A stretch of 64,000 nt of DNA from Entonaema liquescens (lineage: Eukaryota; Ascomycota; Sordariomycetes; Xylariales; Xylariaceae), in assembly GCA_902805475.1 (NCBI GenBank), contig CADCSX010000007.1, positions 1,860,001 through 1,924,000 of the forward strand, read 5' to 3'. Below, in pieces: positions 59,931-64,000 of this stretch. Under the pieces are notes generated by a model that had not been told where the DNA came from, did not search any database, and saw nothing but the letters and a program-made list of their open reading frames with translations. Positions within the stretch are counted from its first letter, which is position 1. Each line of letters begins with the position of its first letter. The position numbers and the translations under genes were made by a program.

Positions 59931-59971
59931 TTTAGGTTAAGGTAGGTTAAGGTAGGTTAGGCAGGTTAGGC
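59931..59971. repeat. AGGTTA/AGGTAGGTT tandem repeat
   Basis: TTTAGGTTA, AGGTAGGTTA, AGGTAGGTTAGG and CAGGTTAGG run together. The TTAGG steps resemble telomere-type units but are irregular and internal, so I do not call it telomeric. Confidence 0.85.
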
Positions 59972-60166
59972 AAAAGTATATGCTAGTTACCCTAGAACGT
60001 AGCTATACAATATGTGGATTAGGTTGTATCATTGGAGGAAAAGAGCTAGAGGTTGGTTTTAACGAGTGGAAACTGCCTATTGTGGAAAGCAGGAAGCAGG
60101 AAACAGGAAAGTCCTTGTCGCTGATTGTTGATTGACTTAGTCGAAGGATGAAAGCTCTCATAATTT

Positions 60167-60192
60167 CATAATTTACTAATTTACTAATTTAC
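60167..60192. repeat. ATTTACTA tandem repeat
   Basis: Two TAATTTCATAATTT-type units pass into about three copies of AATTTACT. It lies in the promoter region of the downstream Q/H-rich gene. Confidence 0.8.
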
Positions 60193-61049
60193 TCCTCTTA
60201 TCTTTCGTTCAACAGTTCAACATTCATCGTTTGTTGCTTGCCGGGCTTTTGCTTATGCTAGATTTTTACTGGCACTTTGTATATGTTTATGTGCCTGACA
60301 TATGTGGGTTAATTGCGCTATCGCCCCGTCTTTGTGTCGCTAATGAATACTCGGCTCTGTGCCCCTTTCTTTGTCGCTTTACATTGTTCTGGGCGTCGGG
60401 ACTCTTGTCATTGATGTCGGATTGGGTCGTTTTTCGACGCGCAGTTTTTGACGCCGATCGCGATTCGCACAGCCTATTAGCAACTGGAGTAACTCATTCA
60501 ACTGCGCCGTCTTAGAAAACGGAGAAGACGCGGGCGAGGTCAATCATCAATTTTTTGAAACCTCTCCCGTTTTATTTTCCTACTAAATTTCTGTCTACAA
60601 TCGTAACGATTCGATCTTATTCATTCCATCTACTCAGACGAAGGCCCAGCTATAGATCAGCGAAGCAAAAGTACGAGTACGAAAGTAATAGTGCAAAGCG
60701 CGAAAGGAAGCGTCTTCCACCTGGACATCTTTTCAGCACAGCCCCCCCGCAAGAGACGGGAAATCCCTGTAGGTTGATTAGAGGGGGTGCATGTGGGAAT
60801 CAGACGGCACACCTTGAGCAGAAAATAAGCCAGATCGTTTTTTTTTTCTATCTAAAATCCTATCTGTACGAAACGGTTGATCTCGGTCCTGTTCCTGTTG
60901 TGCTTTGCCTCGCATTCTCCTTGTCTGCGCTGCACCGAGATCTGCGGCTGTGGGAGAGACAAAAGAGAGGTAGATAGTGCGAAAAAGACGGCCCAATTCC
61001 GTTCGGTTTAGGGAGAGTAAACTGACAAACAAAAAAAAATAATACCATT

Positions 61050-64000
61050 ATGCCATCCTTCGGTCGCATTGGAAAGCACAGTAATCGTTCCCAGCATAAC
61101 CTGGTCGAGCAACAGCAGCAACAGCAGCAACATCACCACCACCACCATCTTCTCCAGCAGCAACAACAGCAACAACAGCAGCAGCTCTCTGCTCAACAGC
61201 ATCAGGTGGCGGGCAGTGGAGCTACTGCACCGCCCCATCATACTCATCAACAGCAAACTGTATCTACTCCTGTTTCTGCTTCTCAACCTGGGTCTAGCCC
61301 ACTGAATCCCGGAGGTCGTCGTGTATCTGCCGCTGGTGTTCCTGTTACAGTTCCCGTGACCAATTCGGTTCCTGTACCGGTCTCCGTTAACGATTCTAAT
61401 ACCACACCTTCTTCAGCCTCGTCAATCGGCCTTGGCTCTAGTGAGTCTTTTCAACAACAGCTGTCACAACAGCAACAGCAGCATCAACAACATCAACATC
61501 AACATCAACATCAACATCAACATCAACAACAACAACAACAGGTCGATACGAGGGCCGGTCAATCACAATCACAACAGCAAACTCCACATACATCACCGCG
61601 TGGGCACCAACATACGCACCATAATCAATTAGGTAGCCAGCAACAAAGCCAGGCGGGCCAGCCTCTTGAGGCGTACGGAAACAATCAAAATAATTTACCC
61701 ACTAATTCAATACCCCTCAACCAAACCCCCGCTGCTTACACCGCGCGACAGCAGCCCCACGATAATTTCGCCGAATTAGTCTCTAGGTCTCAGTCTGCAA
61801 GATACTCACAATTAAATCCGCTGCAGACACAACAACCATTTGCCATCGCTTCGAGCTCGGTCGACAACTTACCTCAGACCGTCTCTTCTCCCTCCTTACC
61901 CCCCAACCAACCATCACCTCTACCGCATAGCCAAACCGCCCCCACTGAGCAGAAGAGATCAACACGAAAGCTAATTAAGAATATTCTCTCCGGCTCTTCT
62001 TCTTCTAGTCGGCCCAATTCAGACCACTATCAGGAATCTTCTTACGATAATAGCTCTGGTTTGAATCGTCGACCTTCCAAACGGGCAAGCAACACCCCTG
62101 TCGTTAGAGGCAACCCTTTGTTGTCGCGACCTATCGACCACCCCGACTGGGTCCCGCCCCAAAGCAGCTCGCGTAGCCATCACTCACCCATCCAACCTGT
62201 ACGCGACCTTGAGGACCCCTATTGTACCGCCCGTTCTAACCAAGATATGCTTTCACAGAATCACACAGAGCCATCTCAAACTACTATAAGAAAAGTCCCT
62301 GCCGGTCCCGATCCTGACACCGATAACTCACCATATAGCCGCGAAGACCTTTCCTTCCATCAGCAACAAGCTATCGCCCAGCACCAAGCCCAGTTGCAAG
62401 CCCAGGCTCAAGCTCAAGCCCAAGCTCAGGCACACGCACAGGCGCAGGCGCAGGCTCACGCGCAAGCCCAGGCCCAAGCGGAGCATCAGCAGCAATTATA
62501 CGGCGGTCAGATCGTTGTCGACCCAGCGCAAAGTCAGTATCAGTACGGACCTCCTTACGAACAATATCCGACGGGTCGTCGGCCATCCCTTTTCACCGGA
62601 CATCTTAGCACGGCGAGCTCTCAGCCGCCTAACCCCGAAACCGTTTCTCAGGTGTCACATGAGTCGCCTGATTCTGAATCGGAGTACCAGCAGCAGCAGC
62701 AACAACCGCCAGCGAACCCCCAATCTGCACAGGATTCACCCGCCGTGAGTTACGTACAACTGGAATTACAAAACTCACAAAACCAACAGCAAGCTTCGGT
62801 GGGAACGGGACAGACCCAGAATATGGCACCGCCACCTGGAGGACCCGGGCAAAGCCGTAGATCAGGAGATAACGAAAAACAGATGCGCTCCGTCGAACCT
62901 CCCCCAGGGCCGCCACCTGGCTATAGGCATAGCCAAGGGCCCATGAATGCAATGAACCCCCTCCCACCTACGCCAGGCGTCTCGAATGCTCCCCAACCCT
63001 ACCGTACTGGCGATCAAGGGCAGTATGATAGGGTTGCTCCCGAAGGTGGTCGAAATAGTCCCCAACCGTCGACCAATGCTGAGCGGGAGGCTGACCCGGA
63101 TAAGCAATTTAAAGATTTATGTAAGAGATGCATTGGCAATATGGATAACGAAATGCTGACCTCGCACTAGTAACTAAATACAAAAACGTCAAGAGGTTGT
63201 ATTTCGATGGCAAGGCCCAAATCGAACAATTGACTTCCCAGGTCGAACAACTACAGAACGCAGTCGCTAACCAGAGAATGTCTCAATCTCGGACGTCTCT
63301 TGATGATAATGAGTATTCGACGCGATTCAACCGACTGAACGGCGCCATAAACAATCTGTCATTTAACATTCGTAAGGATTGGCGAACGTTACCCGGCTGG
63401 ATCGAGAGGTATGTTAGCTCGGAAGCGATCAAGACGGGCAAGCAGGAGATGACTGCTGTCGGGCGTGCGGTAATCGTCCGGTGGCTTGTGGATGAAATTT
63501 TCAACAAGTGTTTTCATCCTGGCTTAGACGTCCACCTCAGCTCCCAACTCAAGCAAATAGAACAGAACATTCGCAGATTTTCGTACACGCTAAATAGCCA
63601 GGAGGAGCAAGATGCATTAACAGCAAAGGTTCTAAACTGGCGAATGGCTACTTTAGAAGGTCTTCAGCATCAACTCCACGCGCCCGAGAGCAACGACTAT
63701 AAGGCAGACTTTACTAAAATGGCCACCGGAAGCCTTACGGCAACACTATTTCAATATCTGACGGACCCGCCGCCCGCTGGCGTAGATGGTAGCGCATCGA
63801 TGATCGTCGAGTTGGCAGTAGGCATTGCGAGCCACCTGCCTATGGAAAGCCGAGACGTCGCCATTACATATCCACTACCCGGAGATCCTATACAACACGA
63901 ATTCATGGAGCCGGAAAAGACTGGACTGCCTCCGTTACCAGAGCCGGTGGACGATGTCGAAGAAAGCAACGACAAGGACAGCGAAAAGACGGCTGCGGCT
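61050..64000 (+). CDS. Large Q/H-rich protein of unknown function (3' end outside window)
   Basis: Exons 61050-63120 and 63171-64000 (continuing), with a 50-bp intron, GTAAGA donor, CACTAG acceptor and T|TA join; 967 residues lie in the window. The N-terminus MPSFGRIGKHSNRSQHNL precedes poly-Q and poly-H runs (residues about 20-46), a Q/H block at about 132-170 and an AQAQAQ block at about 446-480. Between them are S/P/N-rich linkers including a basic TRKLIKNILSGSSSSSRP motif. After the intron the sequence becomes non-repetitive and helical: LTKYKNVKRLYFDGKAQIEQLTS, a coiled-coil-like start, then NNLSFNIRKDWRTLPGW and WLVDEIFNKCFHPGLD. This half looks conserved and structured. The design recalls fungal transcription-associated or scaffold proteins, but I do not recognise the family and assign no function. 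Confidence 0.75.
61108..61190 (+). repeat. CAG/CAA/CAC coding repeat (poly-Q/poly-H)
   Basis: Mixed CAG and CAA codons for Q with six consecutive CAC/CAT His codons between. Mixed codons suggest a maintained tract rather than a recent pure expansion. Confidence 0.9.
61454..61548 (+). repeat. CAACAT hexanucleotide coding repeat
   Basis: Repeated CAACAT units give alternating Q-H, ending in a pure CAA run. The CAACAT part is nearly perfect, so this segment may be length-variable between strains. Confidence 0.9.
62386..62486 (+). repeat. Ala-Gln dipeptide coding repeat
   Basis: GCC/GCT/GCA/GCG alternating with CAG/CAA/CAC encode A-Q repeats with some A-H. Codons are highly mixed, suggesting selection on the protein. 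Confidence 0.9.

Larger units (their letters stand above)
56490..61049. other. 4.6-kb stretch, mostly without recognisable genes, upstream of the Q/H-rich gene
   Basis: A/T-rich overall. One unassigned open frame at 57218-57724 is listed separately. Minus-strand frames at 57741-58058, 58247-58453 and 59240-59523 have no motif. From about 59820 the DNA carries simple repeats (AGT units, AGGTTA units, ATTTACTA units), and from 60190 T/C-rich sequence typical of a fungal promoter and 5' leader leads to the ATG at 61050. Frames at 60231-60515 and 60555-60977 in the leader are probably not coding. Confidence 0.4.

Noticed and set aside
59931..59971. Interstitial telomere repeat
   Set aside because: TTAGG steps are irregular and mixed with AGGTA; not the TTAGGG array of ascomycete telomeres.
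60555..60977. 140-codon frame in the leader of the Q/H-rich gene
   Set aside because: Composition matches T/C- and A-rich leader DNA, antisense frames are equally open, and no motif is present.
1..64000. CRISPR array, integrated virus, transposase or reverse transcriptase
   Set aside because: No regularly spaced repeats and no protein of these types was recognised on either strand.

Overview
The window is nuclear DNA of a filamentous ascomycete (Pezizomycotina). The evidence is many short introns of about 45-220 bases with GTRAGT-type donors and CTAAC/CTAAT branch sites, start codons in Kozak-like context, long A/T-run-rich spacers, and protein families typical of this group: Hap5 with its NF-YC histone fold, a PTH11-type rhodopsin-fold protein, an Rch1-like transporter, a Mei2-type RRM protein and a Q/H-rich regulator-like protein. 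A palindromic TACCTAGGTA-like motif recurs in spacers. I lean towards Sordariomycetes, perhaps Xylariales, but that placement is impression, not proof.

Left block, about 1-41.6 kb, is gene-dense and conserved. In order: a NIPA/DUF803 magnesium-transporter-like protein (-, runs off the left edge); WDR70 (+); the Snf2/Sth1 chromatin-remodelling ATPase (+); an F-box protein (-); the Slp1/osteopotentia-type SUN protein (+); a Mei2-like RNA-binding protein (-); exocyst Sec15 (+); the CCAAT-binding subunit Hap5 (-); the ribosome-biogenesis factor Fcf2 (+); Vps16 (+); eIF4B/Tif3 (-); a Tim17-like membrane protein (+); and a 95-residue hydrophilic protein (+). They serve chromatin and transcription (Snf2, Hap5, WDR70), membrane traffic (Sec15, Vps16), ER/nuclear envelope (Slp1), ribosome assembly and translation (Fcf2, eIF4B), and RNA control of development (Mei2-like). 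There is no operon-like logic; they are ordinary eukaryotic neighbours.

Right block, about 42-61 kb, is looser and more accessory: a GH1 beta-glucosidase (-), a GFA/CENP-V-fold protein (-), an SLC10/Rch1-like transporter (-), a PTH11-type rhodopsin-fold membrane protein (-) and an RBR E3 ubiquitin ligase (+), separated by spacers of up to 4.6 kb with no recognisable gene. A large Q/H-rich protein with a conserved-looking C-terminal half starts at 61050 and runs off the right edge.

The exon joins below were worked out by hand. For every multi-exon gene given as complete, the summed exon length is a multiple of three and the joined protein reads through conserved motifs. Three places break this rule by exactly one missing base, all at runs of four identical bases: one in Snf2 (8494-8497) and two in Slp1 (15194-15197 and 15808-15811). 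I read these as sequence or assembly errors. I did not find a convincing new multi-gene system. The most distinctive items are the microexons (18 nt in mei2, 14 nt in hap5, 23 nt in the rhodopsin-fold gene, a 4-nt start exon in eIF4B), the unusually long mei2/sec15 divergent spacer, and the unassigned polyQ protein at the right edge.
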